This document shows positions 16,355 through 25,852 of a DNA stretch of 45,372 bases, one piece after another (position 1 is the first letter of the stretch; each line of letters opens with the position of its first letter). This DNA is from Gallionella sp. UBA4121. Lineage in GTDB: Bacteria > Pseudomonadota > Gammaproteobacteria > Burkholderiales > Gallionellaceae. The notes beneath the pieces were generated by a model that did not search any database, was not told the origin of the DNA, and worked only from the letters and a program-made list of their open reading frames with translations. Location of the stretch: contig DFWZ01000004.1 of assembly GCA_002381565.1 (NCBI GenBank), positions 15,349 to 60,720 on the forward strand, written 5' to 3'. The position numbers and the translations under genes are program-made.

Positions 16355-17946
16355 AAAAAATAAACGTGATGCTGATTGGGGTTCTGCTCTTGCTGGCGAC
16401 GATGGGCGGGTACTGGTGGGGAAGTCACAGGATTCAGGATCGAGAATCGAGGATCGCGAGTAAAGAACCAAAAGCGGCGACGCAGACCGCCCGAAAAATT
16501 CTGTATTACCGCAACCCCATGGGCTTGCAGGATACTTCGCCGGTTGCCAGGAAGGATGCGATGGGGATGGACTATGTTCCGGTGTATGAAGGAGGGGATG
16601 ATGCGTCGATCACGTCGACAGGACAGGTAAGAATCAGTGTCGGAAAGGTGCAGAAGCTGGGGGTGAAAACCGAGCAGGCAAAGATGCGCGTACTGGATAA
16701 AACCGTGCGTGCATCGGGCCGTGTGGAAGCCGACGAGCGACATATCTACAGCATCACGCCCAAGTTTGAGGGCTGGATAGAAAAACTGTACGTCAATACC
16801 ACCGGAGAATCGGTGAGCAAGGGACAACCGCTGTTCGATGTGTATAGCCCGGAATTGATTTCCGCACAGCGTGAATATGCGATCGCGGCGCAAGGCGTTG
16901 CTTCATTGAAAGATGCGGATAACAAACGGAGCATGCAGCAGCTTGCCGATGCCAGCCTGCTGCGCCTGAAGAACTGGGATATTTCAGGGCAGCAGGTGCA
17001 GGGCCTGGCCAAGTCTGAAGCGACCCGGCGTAGCCTGACCTTTGATGCGCCGGTGAACGGTATTGTGCTGGAGAAGAAAGCCGTGCAGGGAATGCGCTTC
17101 ATGCCGGGGGAGACCTTGTATCAGATTGCCGATTTGTCTGTTGTCTGGGTGGTCGCGGACGTCTTTGAACAGGACATCGGTCTGGTGCAGGTTGGCAGCA
17201 AGGCGCAAATCAGACTGGATGCCTATCCTGATAAACGTATCGAGGGTGTGGTGAGTTTTGTATATCCGACGCTCAATGCCGCCACGCGCACCGTGCCGGT
17301 GCGCGTGGAAATAGCTAATCCCAAAGGTCTGCTCAAACCTGCCATGTTTGCTCAGGTGGAAATTCCCGCGATCAGCAAGGGTGAAGTATTGACCGTGCCC
17401 ACTTCCGCCGTGATTGACAGCGGCACACGTCAGATCGTACTGGTACAACTGGCAGAGGGACGTTTCGAGCCGCGCACCGTCAGGCTGGGCAGTCGCAGCG
17501 AGGATTATGTGGAAGTGCTGAGTGGGATTGCCGACGGCGAGCAGGTTGTGGTGGCGGCCAATTTCCTGATCGATGCGGAGAGCAATCTCAAGGCAGCGCT
17601 GGGCGACTTCGGACACGCAAAGGGCGGGGCGGCACCCGCAGCGATGGGCAGCGAACAACCGTCCGCATCCGTGACGGCGCCTGTAAACAACAAAACTGCC
17701 GGGGTCGGGCATCAGGGGCTGGGCATCCTGAACGGGGTCAATGCAAACGGCACGGTCAGCATCACCTTTGAGGCGATTAAAACACTGAACATGCAGGGCA
17801 TGACCATGGATTTTCAACTGGCCAATGCTTCACTGGCGACAGGCATAAAGCCTGGCAGCGCAATCAGCTTTGAGCTCGTCGAACGCAAGCCGGACGAATG
17901 GCTGATTACCCGGCTGCAGGCCCGCAGGCAGCACGAGGGACACTGA
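16351..17946 (+). CDS. CusB-like membrane-fusion protein with N-terminal metal-binding and C-terminal CusF-like domains
   Basis: The 531-residue protein starts with a membrane anchor (residues 7-23) and a heavy-metal-binding domain at about 50-80 (YYRNPMGLQ, KDAMGMDYVPVYE). The adaptor core follows at about 90-430 with barrel-sandwich and beta-barrel segments (SITPKFEGWIEKLYV, VWVVADVFEQDIGLV). Residues about 455-530 resemble CusF, the periplasmic Cu/Ag chaperone (TVSITFEAIKTLNMQGMTMDF, conserved Met and Trp). Having the chaperone fused to the adaptor is a known Cus arrangement and supports Cu(I)/Ag(I) as substrate. It sits between the channel and the pump with a 1-base gap to cusA. Confidence 0.9.
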   Translation: MKKINVMLIGVLLLLATMGGYWWGSHRIQDRESRIASKEPKAATQTARKILYYRNPMGLQDTSPVARKDAMGMDYVPVYEGGDDASITSTGQVRISVGKVQKLGVKTEQAKMRVLDKTVRASGRVEADERHIYSITPKFEGWIEKLYVNTTGESVSKGQPLFDVYSPELISAQREYAIAAQGVASLKDADNKRSMQQLADASLLRLKNWDISGQQVQGLAKSEATRRSLTFDAPVNGIVLEKKAVQGMRFMPGETLYQIADLSVVWVVADVFEQDIGLVQVGSKAQIRLDAYPDKRIEGVVSFVYPTLNAATRTVPVRVEIANPKGLLKPAMFAQVEIPAISKGEVLTVPTSAVIDSGTRQIVLVQLAEGRFEPRTVRLGSRSEDYVEVLSGIADGEQVVVAANFLIDAESNLKAALGDFGHAKGGAAPAAMGSEQPSASVTAPVNNKTAGVGHQGLGILNGVNANGTVSITFEAIKTLNMQGMTMDFQLANASLATGIKPGSAISFELVERKPDEWLITRLQARRQHEGH

Positions 17947-17947
17947 C

Positions 17948-20900
17948 ATGTTAAACGCCATCATAGACTGGTCGGCGCGCAATCGCGCTCTGGTGCTGCT
18001 CGCCACCTTGTTTGTCATTCTGGCGGGCATTTACGCAGTGGTCAAAACCCCGCTGGATGCGCTGCCAGACTTGTCGGACGTGCAGGTGATCGTCTTTACC
18101 GAGTATCCCGGACAGGCGCCGCAAGTGGTGGAAGATCAGGTCACTTATCCGCTCACTACGTCGATGATCTCGGTGCCGAAATCGAAGGTGGTGCGGGGCT
18201 TCTCGGTGTTCGGCGCCTCCTTCGTATATGTCATTTTCGAGGATGGCACCGATCTTTATTGGGCGCGCTCGCGGGTGCTGGAATACCTCAACGCTGCCGC
18301 CGGCAAGCTGCCCGGCGGCGTTACGCCGCGAATCGGCCCGGATGCGACCGGTGTAGGTTGGGTGTACGAATACGCCCTCATCGGTGTGAACAAGACGCTG
18401 GCCGAACTGCGCACCATCCAGGACTGGTATCTGCGTTACCAGTTGACCGGTGCACATGGGGTGTCTGAAGTCGCGTCAGTCGGCGGCTTTGTGCAGCAGT
18501 ACCAGGTGACAGTGAATCCGGTGAAGTTGCGCGCTTACGGCATTGCCCTCAATAAAGTGTCGCACGTGATCCGGGAGTCCAATCGCGATGTCGGCGGACG
18601 CGCGCTGGAAATGAGTGAAACCGAGTACATGGTGCGCGGCAGGGGTTACCTGCGCGGCGTGGGTGACATCGAGAATCTGGTGGTCAAGGCGGAAAACGGC
18701 ACGCCGGTGCTGATCCGCGACATCGCACGTGTCGAGTTGGTGCCGGACGAGCGGCGCGGTCTCACCGAGCTGAATGGCGAAGGCGAAGTGGTATCCGGAA
18801 TTGTGATGGCGCGCTATGGAGAGAACGCGCTGGAGGTGATCCGCAACATCAAGGCCAAGATCGCCGAGATTGCTCCCGGCTTGCCGGATGGCGTTCGTAT
18901 CCAGGCTGTCTATGACCGTTCCGATCTGATCCACCGTGCCATCGAAACCCTGAAAAGCACGCTGTTTGAGGAAAGTATCATCGTCGCACTGGTGTGTATC
19001 GTGTTCCTGATGCATGTGAGGAGCGCGCTGGTGGCGATCGTGATGTTGCCGATCGGCGTGCTGATCGCCTTCATTGCCATGCGCGCACTGGGGCTGACGT
19101 CCAACATCATGAGCCTGGGGGGAATTGCGATCGCCGTCGGTGCGATGGTTGACGCGGCCATCGTGATGATCGAGAACGCACACAAACACCTGGAGCGGCT
19201 ACAGGCGGGCGAGTTGCGCTTTGAAGCGATACTGGCGGCGTGCAAGGAAGTCGGCCCGGCACTGTTTTTCTCGCTGCTGATCATTACCTTTTCATTCCTG
19301 CCGGTATTCACGCTGGAAGCGCAGGAAGGGCGGATGTTCGCGCCGTTAGCCTATACCAAGACCTTCTCGATGGCCGGCGCGGCGTTGTTGTCCGTCACGC
19401 TGGTGCCGGTGCTGATGGGGCTGTTCATACGCGGCAAGCTGATGCCTGAGCACAAAAATCCGCTGAACCGTTTTTTGATACGGGTTTATCGCCCGATCAT
19501 CGCGGCGGTCATGCACTGGAAGAAAACCACCATCGTGGCAGCCCTGGTGCTATTCGGGCTGAGCCTCTATCCGGCAATGCGGCTGGGCAGCGAATTCATG
19601 CCGACCCTCAATGAGGGCACGCTGCTCTATATGCCTGCGTCCCTGCCTGGCATGTCCATCACCAAGGCGGCACAACTGCTGCAAACCCAGGACAAGATCA
19701 TCAAGAGCTTTCCCGAAGTCGATTCGGTGTATGGCAAGGCGGGGCGTGCAGAAACCGCGCTCGATCCGGCGCCGCCGGAAATGTTCGAGACGGTGATCAA
19801 TCTCAAGCCTGAAGAACAATGGCGGCCTGGCATGACCACCGACAAGCTGATCGCCGAAATGGACAAGGCGTTGCAGTTTCCCGGCGTTGCCAATTCGTGG
19901 ACCATGCCGATCAAGGCGCGCCTCGACATGCTGGCGACCGGCATCCGCACGCCGATCGGCATCAAGGTGTTCGGTAATGATCTGGAAGGGATAGAACGTG
20001 TGGCCCGGGACATCGAAGCCGTAATCAGGCAGGTTCCGGGCACCACCAGTGCCTTTGCCGAGCGAATTACCGGCGGCTATTACCTCGATATCACACCTGA
20101 TCGCGCAGCGCTTGCGCGCTATGGGCTGGCGGTCGGCGAACTGCAGGATGTCATCTCAACCGCACTCGGCGGCGAAATGGTGACCACCACGGTGGAAGGG
20201 CGCGAACGCTTCGGCGTCATCGTCCGCTACCCGCGCGAGTTGCGCAGCGATCCGCAACTGATCGCACGGGAAGTGCTGGTGCCGACTCAGGATGGCGCGA
20301 TGATCCCGTTAGGTCAGCTGGCACGGGTGGAAATCACCAAGGGCGCACCCGCCATCCGCACCGAAAACGCGCTGCTCTCCGCCTATATTTTTGTGGACAT
20401 CAGAGACCGCGACATCGGTTCGTATGTGAAGGAAGCACGTCAGGCGGTATCGGCAAAGGTGAAGTTTCCGCCCGGCTATTATGCAACCTGGAGCGGGCAG
20501 TTCGAATACATGGAGCGCGCCGAAGCCCGGATGAAGATCGTCATCCCGATCACCTTGCTGATTATCTTCCTGTTGCTTTACCTGAATTTCAGGCGCATCA
20601 CTGAAACATTGATCGTGATGCTGTCCGTGCCGTTTGCCACGGTGGGCGGGGTATGGCTGCTATGGTTGCTGGGCTACAATCTGTCGGTCGCGACGACGGT
20701 CGGCTTCATCGCGCTGGCGGGTGTGGCGGCGGAAACCGGCGTGGTGATGCTGATCTACCTGGAACAGGCCTGGCAAGCGGTGCAGATGCGCTGTGCGGAA
20801 GGAGGCACAAGGCCTGCACTGAGTGACCTGCATGCCGCAATCATGCAAGGCGCGGCAGAGCGCGTGCGACCCAAAATGATGACCGTGGTGGCGATCATGG

Positions 20901-21067
20901 CGGGGCTGCTGCCTATCCTGTGGAGCACCGGTACCGGCTCGGAAGTGATGCGCCGCATCGCGGCCCCGATGGTCGGCGGCATGATTTCATCGGCCATGCT
21001 GACGCTGCTGGTGATACCGGTGCTCTTCGCATTGATAAAGGGGCGCGGACTCACGGTTCGTGTCTGA
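17948..21067 (+). CDS. cusA: CusA/CzcA-type heavy-metal RND efflux pump
   Basis: The 1,039-residue protein is full length for an HME-RND pump with 12 membrane segments and two large periplasmic loops. DALPDLSDVQVIVFTEYPGQ and VEDQVTYPLTTSM near the N-terminus are hallmark blocks. The proton-relay Asp402 sits in GAMVDAAIVMIENAHKHLE. Met residues in YMPASLPGM and ARLDMLATGI, in the periplasmic cleft region, agree with monovalent Cu/Ag export. It works with the upstream adaptor and TolC-like channel. No cusRS-type regulator lies next to it, although the hybrid kinase upstream cannot be excluded. Confidence 0.93.
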   Translation: MLNAIIDWSARNRALVLLATLFVILAGIYAVVKTPLDALPDLSDVQVIVFTEYPGQAPQVVEDQVTYPLTTSMISVPKSKVVRGFSVFGASFVYVIFEDGTDLYWARSRVLEYLNAAAGKLPGGVTPRIGPDATGVGWVYEYALIGVNKTLAELRTIQDWYLRYQLTGAHGVSEVASVGGFVQQYQVTVNPVKLRAYGIALNKVSHVIRESNRDVGGRALEMSETEYMVRGRGYLRGVGDIENLVVKAENGTPVLIRDIARVELVPDERRGLTELNGEGEVVSGIVMARYGENALEVIRNIKAKIAEIAPGLPDGVRIQAVYDRSDLIHRAIETLKSTLFEESIIVALVCIVFLMHVRSALVAIVMLPIGVLIAFIAMRALGLTSNIMSLGGIAIAVGAMVDAAIVMIENAHKHLERLQAGELRFEAILAACKEVGPALFFSLLIITFSFLPVFTLEAQEGRMFAPLAYTKTFSMAGAALLSVTLVPVLMGLFIRGKLMPEHKNPLNRFLIRVYRPIIAAVMHWKKTTIVAALVLFGLSLYPAMRLGSEFMPTLNEGTLLYMPASLPGMSITKAAQLLQTQDKIIKSFPEVDSVYGKAGRAETALDPAPPEMFETVINLKPEEQWRPGMTTDKLIAEMDKALQFPGVANSWTMPIKARLDMLATGIRTPIGIKVFGNDLEGIERVARDIEAVIRQVPGTTSAFAERITGGYYLDITPDRAALARYGLAVGELQDVISTALGGEMVTTTVEGRERFGVIVRYPRELRSDPQLIAREVLVPTQDGAMIPLGQLARVEITKGAPAIRTENALLSAYIFVDIRDRDIGSYVKEARQAVSAKVKFPPGYYATWSGQFEYMERAEARMKIVIPITLLIIFLLLYLNFRRITETLIVMLSVPFATVGGVWLLWLLGYNLSVATTVGFIALAGVAAETGVVMLIYLEQAWQAVQMRCAEGGTRPALSDLHAAIMQGAAERVRPKMMTVVAIMAGLLPILWSTGTGSEVMRRIAAPMVGGMISSAMLTLLVIPVLFALIKGRGLTVRV

Positions 21068-21143
21068 AAGTTTTTATTTTAATCAATATATTGCGATATA
21101 CTTGCGCAACTGTTCTGAGGAAAATTGCGGGTAGGAGAGAGCC

Positions 21144-22832
21144 ATGCTTGATGAATTTATTCACAAACCGCGCATCGCATATTTTTCGATGGAAATCGCG
21201 CTGCGCAATGAAATCCAGACCTACGCAGGAGGCCTGGGGATACTGGCAGGCGATACGCTGCGCTCGGCAACAGACCTCGGCCTGCCCATGGTGGCCGTCA
21301 GTCTGATCAGTCGCGCCGGCTATTTCCGTCAGGAGCTTGATGCCGAGGGCAAACAAACGGAACAGCCCGCGACCTGGGATCCGCTGCGCTGGGCGCTGCC
21401 GCTCGATGCCAAGATCGCCGTGCACATCGATGGCCGCACGGTCTGGATACGCGCATGGCTATACATACTCGAAGGTCACATGGGCGGTCGCCAGCCGGTG
21501 TTGCTGCTCGATACCGATCTGGATGAGAACGAAGGCGCCGACCGGGAAATCACCCATTATTTATACGGCGGTGACAACGTCTACAGGCTAAGGCAGGAAA
21601 TCGTGCTGGGTCTGGGTGGCGCTCGCCTTTTGCAGGCGCTCGGTTTCACGATAAGTCATTACCACATGAACGAAGGGCACTCCGCCTTGCTGGGACTGGA
21701 TCTGATGCGGCGTTATGCCTACCTGGCCGAGGATCTGAGGCCGGGTGAGTCGAACTACGATTTTCACCGGGTTCGCGAGATGTGCAGCTTCACCACCCAC
21801 ACCCCGATCGAGGCGGGGCATGACCGGTTTCCCTACGATCTGATCCGGGGCGTGCTCGACAACGGCTTCGACATCGAAACCATCAGGCGTCTGGCAGGCG
21901 AGGACAGCCTGAACATGACGCGCCTGGCGCTGAACCTGAGCGAATACGTCAACGGTGTCGCCAGACGACATGCCGAGGTGTCAAATGCGATGTTCCCCGG
22001 CTATCGTGTGCACGCGATCAGCAACGGCGTGCATCCTTATACCTGGGCAGCAGAAGCATTTCGCCAGATTTATGACCATCACGCGCCGGGCTGGTGTCAC
22101 GAGCCCCAGTTGCTGATGCGCGCCGACTGCTGCATTCCCGATGATGCGATCTGGCAGGCGCATGTCCAGACAAAGCAGCGGCTGATCGAAAAGGTGCAAG
22201 CGCTGACCGGTGTGGTATTGCAGCCTGACGTGCCGATTTTCGGTTTCGCTCGTCGCATGACGGCCTACAAGCGCCCAGATTTTCTGTTCTCCGATCCTGA
22301 GCGCTTGCAGAGCATCGCGCGCAAATTTCCATTCCAGATCGTGCTCGCCGGCAAGGCGCATCCCCGTGATGAAAGCGGCAAGCTTCTGATCGAGCAGCTG
22401 CATGAATATGCCCGGCACCTTGCCGGTACGATAACGGTCGTCTATCTTCCCGATTACGACATGGCGCTGGCTCAAACGCTGACTGCGGGAGCGGACATCT
22501 GGCTCAACACGCCGTTGCCGCCGCTGGAAGCGTCCGGCACCAGCGGCATGAAAGCCGCGTTCAACGGCGTGCCGAGTTTATCAATACTCGACGGATGGTG
22601 GATCGAGGGCTGCATCGAGGGCGTGACCGGTTGGGCGATCGGGGACGAGACGGGATTGGCTGACAGCAGCATGCTTTATGACAAGCTGGAAAACGTGGTG
22701 CTGCCGCTGTATTACGCGCGTGGCGACGGCGGGTGGGTCAGGCTGATGAAGGGTGCGATCAGCAAGAACGCATCTTATTTCAACAGTCACCGCATGATGC
22801 GCCGCTATGCGACGGAGGCGTATGGACGATGA
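21144..22832 (+). CDS. glgP: Alpha-glucan phosphorylase (GT35, short form)
   Basis: The 562-residue protein begins IAYFSMEIALRNEIQTYAGGLGILAGD, the glucan-binding glycine-rich block of the short bacterial phosphorylases. The pyridoxal-phosphate site is EASGTSGMKAAFNG with Lys470. It releases glucose-1-phosphate from glycogen or maltodextrins. The length is that of the short form, about 250 residues less than E. coli GlgP, so regulation by AMP or phosphorylation is not expected. GGAGAGA at 21134-21140 is the ribosome-binding site. No other glycogen genes are beside it. Confidence 0.9.
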   Translation: MLDEFIHKPRIAYFSMEIALRNEIQTYAGGLGILAGDTLRSATDLGLPMVAVSLISRAGYFRQELDAEGKQTEQPATWDPLRWALPLDAKIAVHIDGRTVWIRAWLYILEGHMGGRQPVLLLDTDLDENEGADREITHYLYGGDNVYRLRQEIVLGLGGARLLQALGFTISHYHMNEGHSALLGLDLMRRYAYLAEDLRPGESNYDFHRVREMCSFTTHTPIEAGHDRFPYDLIRGVLDNGFDIETIRRLAGEDSLNMTRLALNLSEYVNGVARRHAEVSNAMFPGYRVHAISNGVHPYTWAAEAFRQIYDHHAPGWCHEPQLLMRADCCIPDDAIWQAHVQTKQRLIEKVQALTGVVLQPDVPIFGFARRMTAYKRPDFLFSDPERLQSIARKFPFQIVLAGKAHPRDESGKLLIEQLHEYARHLAGTITVVYLPDYDMALAQTLTAGADIWLNTPLPPLEASGTSGMKAAFNGVPSLSILDGWWIEGCIEGVTGWAIGDETGLADSSMLYDKLENVVLPLYYARGDGGWVRLMKGAISKNASYFNSHRMMRRYATEAYGR

Positions 22833-22946
22833 GAGGCCACAGCCTGCAAAATATGTCTGAATAGCAGCCGCGCCGCTCAGTACCCGTCGAGTCCTGCCGT
22901 CATTACGCTACAATACCAGCCGACCCAGTTCACGGAAGAAAACCTG

Positions 22947-23567
22947 ATGCAAATCGACCCATCCCGGCACTCAATCGAGGATAACTACAAGTTACTGAGC
23001 AATCTGGTGGTTCCTCGGCCGATCGCCTGGGTCACCAGCCTGAGCCCGTGCGGCGTGATCAATCTCGCGCCTTTCAGCTTTTTCAACGCGGTGGGCTCCA
23101 ACCCGTTATACGTCATCATCAGCATCGGCCTCAATGATGCCGGCGAGGCCAAGGATACGGCGAAAAACATTCTGGCCAGCGGCGAGTTTGTCGTGAATCT
23201 GGTTACCGAGGACTTGTTCGACGCCATGAATATCTCGGCGGCGGACTTCCCGTCCGGGCAGAGCGAACTGGCTGCAGCGCATTTGCATGCGGCGCCCTCC
23301 GTTCACATCAAAGCGCCCCGGGTGGCAGAGGCACAGGCCAGTCTCGAGTGCAAACTGTTCAGCTCGCAGCCACTTGGCGCAAATACGCTGTTTATCGGCG
23401 AAGTGGTGATGTTTCATGTGGCCGATCATCTGATTGATTCGGATTTGCACATCAACAATTTTGCACCCGTAGGGCGGTTAGGTTCGCCGTCTGTCTACTG
23501 CCGCACTGCCGACCGGTTTGACGTTGCGCGCATTAGTTACGCGCAATGGCTGAATAATAATCAGTAA
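22947..23567 (+). CDS. Flavin reductase-like FMN-binding protein
   Basis: The 206-residue protein fits the flavin reductase-like split-barrel family (DIM6/NTAB type): NYKLLSNLVVPRPIAWVTSLS, LAPFSFFNAVGSNPLYVIISIG and EFVVNLVTEDL bind FMN in this family. It probably reduces or carries flavin in the cytosol, but the substrate or oxygenase partner is not encoded nearby. It lies 114 bases after the phosphorylase and only 24 bases before the small GIY-YIG-like gene. Confidence 0.85.
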   Translation: MQIDPSRHSIEDNYKLLSNLVVPRPIAWVTSLSPCGVINLAPFSFFNAVGSNPLYVIISIGLNDAGEAKDTAKNILASGEFVVNLVTEDLFDAMNISAADFPSGQSELAAAHLHAAPSVHIKAPRVAEAQASLECKLFSSQPLGANTLFIGEVVMFHVADHLIDSDLHINNFAPVGRLGSPSVYCRTADRFDVARISYAQWLNNNQ

Positions 23568-23591
23568 AATCATATAGCTGATGAAGTCACG

Positions 23592-23918
23592 ATGGCACGC
23601 CGCAAGCACCACAATGTTTACGTAATCGAACTGTCCAAAGACGTGCTGTACGAGGGCAAGTTCAGGAAGTGCAACCCCGGTTACATCACAGGAAAACCCT
23701 GTGTTTATGTCGGCATGACGGGACTGGATCCTGACGTGCGGTTCGATAAACACAAGGCCGGCATTCAGTCCAACAGGTACGTTCAGCAATACGGACTGCG
23801 CTTGCTGCCCGACCTCTACGAAGGGTTTAACCCGATGGGCTATGGCGAGGCGTGCGACACGGAAGTGGAGATCGGGATCGATTTACGCAGTGCCGGCTTC
23901 GGGGTCTGGCAGGCGTAG
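23592..23918 (+). CDS. GIY-YIG-like small protein
   Basis: The 108-residue protein has NVYVIELSKDVL and, about 25 residues later, CVYVGMTGLDPDVRFDKHK, which resembles the two beta-strands and following helix of GIY-YIG nucleases (VYV then YVG, with Arg in DVRFDKHK). GEACDTEVEIGIDLRSAG near the end supplies Glu residues. The whole protein is one domain, as in the UvrC-N/YhbQ-like stand-alone forms. Nuclease activity is inferred. It follows the flavin reductase by 24 bases and converges with the dUTPase gene. Confidence 0.6.
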   Translation: MARRKHHNVYVIELSKDVLYEGKFRKCNPGYITGKPCVYVGMTGLDPDVRFDKHKAGIQSNRYVQQYGLRLLPDLYEGFNPMGYGEACDTEVEIGIDLRSAGFGVWQA

Positions 23919-23927
23919 GCAGCGTGC

Positions 23928-24599
23928 TTACTGGTTTTCCGGCAACACGACGTATCGCGCCTTGAGTGATTGATAGAGCGCATCACGGACGTCGCCATCG
24001 TTCAGTTCGGCCATTTCCAGAATCTCGACCAGATGCTCGTTGTCCTCGCGACCATCCCATATTTTAATGTAACTCCCGGCCTTGTAGCCGTGATCCTGGC
24101 GGAACATGTTCAGCACATTTTTTCCGATGTACTGCCTGAACAGCGATGTCCAGTCCATTCCGCAGTCTGACAGCACGGATTCGAATAACGCAAGGTTGGT
24201 GCGTCTGGCAGCTGCCAAGCCGACCTGCAAGTCCAGCTTCTCGAGCAGGCTCAGTTGAGCGAGCAAATAATATTGGTTGTCGAATTGAACCGATTTTTGG
24301 CGGAGATTGAGTTCGGAGATCATGTCCAGCTTGGCGAGCGCGATGTTGCCATGCTTGTTCTGAATGGCAGCAGACAGCATGAAATGCCAGATATCGACCA
24401 GTTCCATGCGCAACTGCGCCATGTCACATTCCTGCTTTTTCCACCACTTCCAGCCGTGATGCTCGATCGCCTCGACGCCTTCGACCTGAATGGCGCGATG
24501 CCAGTTGTTGTTGGCTGATACCCAGTCAGGATTGACCTTGTTGTTCATGCCATCCTGCATTTCCAGCATGGCGGTGAGTTGTGATTCGGTTAGCGTCAT
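23928..24599 (-). CDS. Dimeric all-alpha dUTPase
   Basis: The 223-residue protein begins with a helix containing MLEMQDGMNNKVNPDW and carries AIEHHGWKWWKKQECDMAQ followed by LRMELVDIWHFMLS. These match the dimeric dUTPase/all-alpha NTP pyrophosphatase family, where Glu and Asp residues of these helices bind Mg2+. It would hydrolyse dUTP or dUDP, keeping uracil out of DNA. The family is common in phages and some bacteria instead of the trimeric Dut. It converges with the GIY-YIG-like gene, with a 9-base gap. Confidence 0.8.
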   Translation of the reverse strand: MTLTESQLTAMLEMQDGMNNKVNPDWVSANNNWHRAIQVEGVEAIEHHGWKWWKKQECDMAQLRMELVDIWHFMLSAAIQNKHGNIALAKLDMISELNLRQKSVQFDNQYYLLAQLSLLEKLDLQVGLAAARRTNLALFESVLSDCGMDWTSLFRQYIGKNVLNMFRQDHGYKAGSYIKIWDGREDNEHLVEILEMAELNDGDVRDALYQSLKARYVVLPENQ

Positions 24600-24875
24600 T
24601 ATTTATGTCTGTATTGAGAGGAGGGCGCATTCTACCAATATGGGCGGGGTGTATCTATGCTGCAATGCACCGATGTCGCAGAACGAAGCGGCGAGGCCGG
24701 CCCGATGATGACCATTCCGTCAGTTAATCCAGTGTCAGAAGCAGGGAAATCTCAGCCATTAATGACACCTTTTCTGATAAAAAATCTGAAAACGCTGATG
24801 GTACAGCTGTGATTGATCCGTGCATAATGGCCGGGAAAACCATCATGTGCAGTCAGGGATGCGAAAGGAAATGAC

Positions 24876-25101
24876 ATGAACACGGCACTCGCTAGACTCT
24901 TGTTGCTACCCGCATCTCACAGCTCAAATAATCACCATCTTCTTACAGCGCTGCCTGCGAAAATATTCAAGCGTATCGCCCCATATCTAGCGCGATTCTC
25001 AGTCCGCTGCCATCGTGTTCCTGTACGACATCACGGAGAATGGTTCATCGGCCGAAATCACCGGGGTAGGCAATGAGGTGCGGCATTACGCCCGAGCCTG
25101 A
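24876..25101 (+). pseudogene. Broken Crp/Fnr-family regulator (N-terminal remnant)
   Basis: From the ATG at 24876 (AAGGA just upstream) the frame reads HLLTALPAKIFKRIAPYLARFS, a typical start of the cyclic-nucleotide-binding domain of Crp/Fnr regulators. From 25000 the +1 frame reads SAAIVFLYDITENGSSAEITGVGNE, the strand pair that lies about 30 residues further on in intact proteins. So a frameshift and an internal deletion separate the two blocks, and the rest of the gene, including the HTH, is absent; the second frame stops at 25099-25101. It marks decay at the edge of the accessory region. Confidence 0.6.
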
Positions 25102-25166
25102 ACTACCCTGATGCCGCAAACAGCGCTCTGCCAATGCATCACGGAATAAGTAAAAGGGAGACTACA

Positions 25167-25538
25167 ATGAATGCCAGTGATGAGATTCAAGATGAAGCTA
25201 ATATCCAGCAGGTAGTGTATGCCATTAAAATATTCAAAAATAGCATTGCCTGTTATCTTAATATAGATGGCGAGACCATGAACGAATGGTTTAATGTCAA
25301 CGAAGTCAAAACTTTTAAAAGCAAAGTTGATGTTGATAAATATATTATTTTTAATTATCCATCATGCCAAACAAAAGATGGGCTACGTGTTTATGCATGT
25401 CCTACTTTTCCTCCTGACTTGGGGAAAAAAACCAGCATATACAATGCTGTTGATTCACCTTTAACGCCTAAAGCATGTATGGAAAGTAATGAGGGAAGTG
25501 TGAATTACTGGATTGATGCAATTTGCAATGAAATCTGA
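25167..25538 (+). CDS. AT-rich ORFan, unrecognised
   Basis: The ATG at 25167 has a good ribosome-binding site (GGGAG at 25156-25160) and gives 123 residues. I do not recognise the family. The protein is acidic at the N-terminus, mixed alpha/beta in appearance, without signal peptide or membrane span, and has five Cys residues. Its base composition is far more AT-rich than the chromosomal genes to the left, which suggests transfer. It follows the broken Crp/Fnr gene by 65 bases. Confidence 0.55.
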   Translation: MNASDEIQDEANIQQVVYAIKIFKNSIACYLNIDGETMNEWFNVNEVKTFKSKVDVDKYIIFNYPSCQTKDGLRVYACPTFPPDLGKKTSIYNAVDSPLTPKACMESNEGSVNYWIDAICNEI

Positions 25539-25669
25539 AACGATTATTTAAAGGGACTACCCGGCCATTGGCCAAAGCTGGCGAACTGTTCTCCCTTTTG
25601 GAACTGGAAAGCGGCGCTAAACCGCTTTACTATCCAGTCCGACGAGCGGATGCCGCAACCGTTTTCCTG

Positions 25670-25852
25670 TTAGATTCCGGAATCGTAATAGGCGTGCATT
25701 GAATCCGGATCATATTCCTGTTGCAGTGATAATTCCTCGGAAGTTATACCCTCAGTGATTACTTCACTGCTTCTCATATCGGGACACAATAAAAACAGCA
25801 CAGTACTTACGGTTACGTACGTGGCATACTTTGTCAGCAACAGGTTTCCCAT
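25670..25852 (-). CDS. Small membrane peptide, unrecognised
   Basis: Starting at the ATG at 25852 (preceded by AGGAG with a 6-base gap), a 60-residue peptide is encoded with one hydrophobic segment (ATYVTVSTVLFLLCP, about 9-23) and an acidic C-terminal half with EEL, EYD and DS. It may be a single-pass membrane peptide or a secreted one. The open frame extends further upstream but without family similarity. No partner gene can be named. Confidence 0.4.
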   Translation of the reverse strand: MGNLLLTKYATYVTVSTVLFLLCPDMRSSEVITEGITSEELSLQQEYDPDSMHAYYDSGI

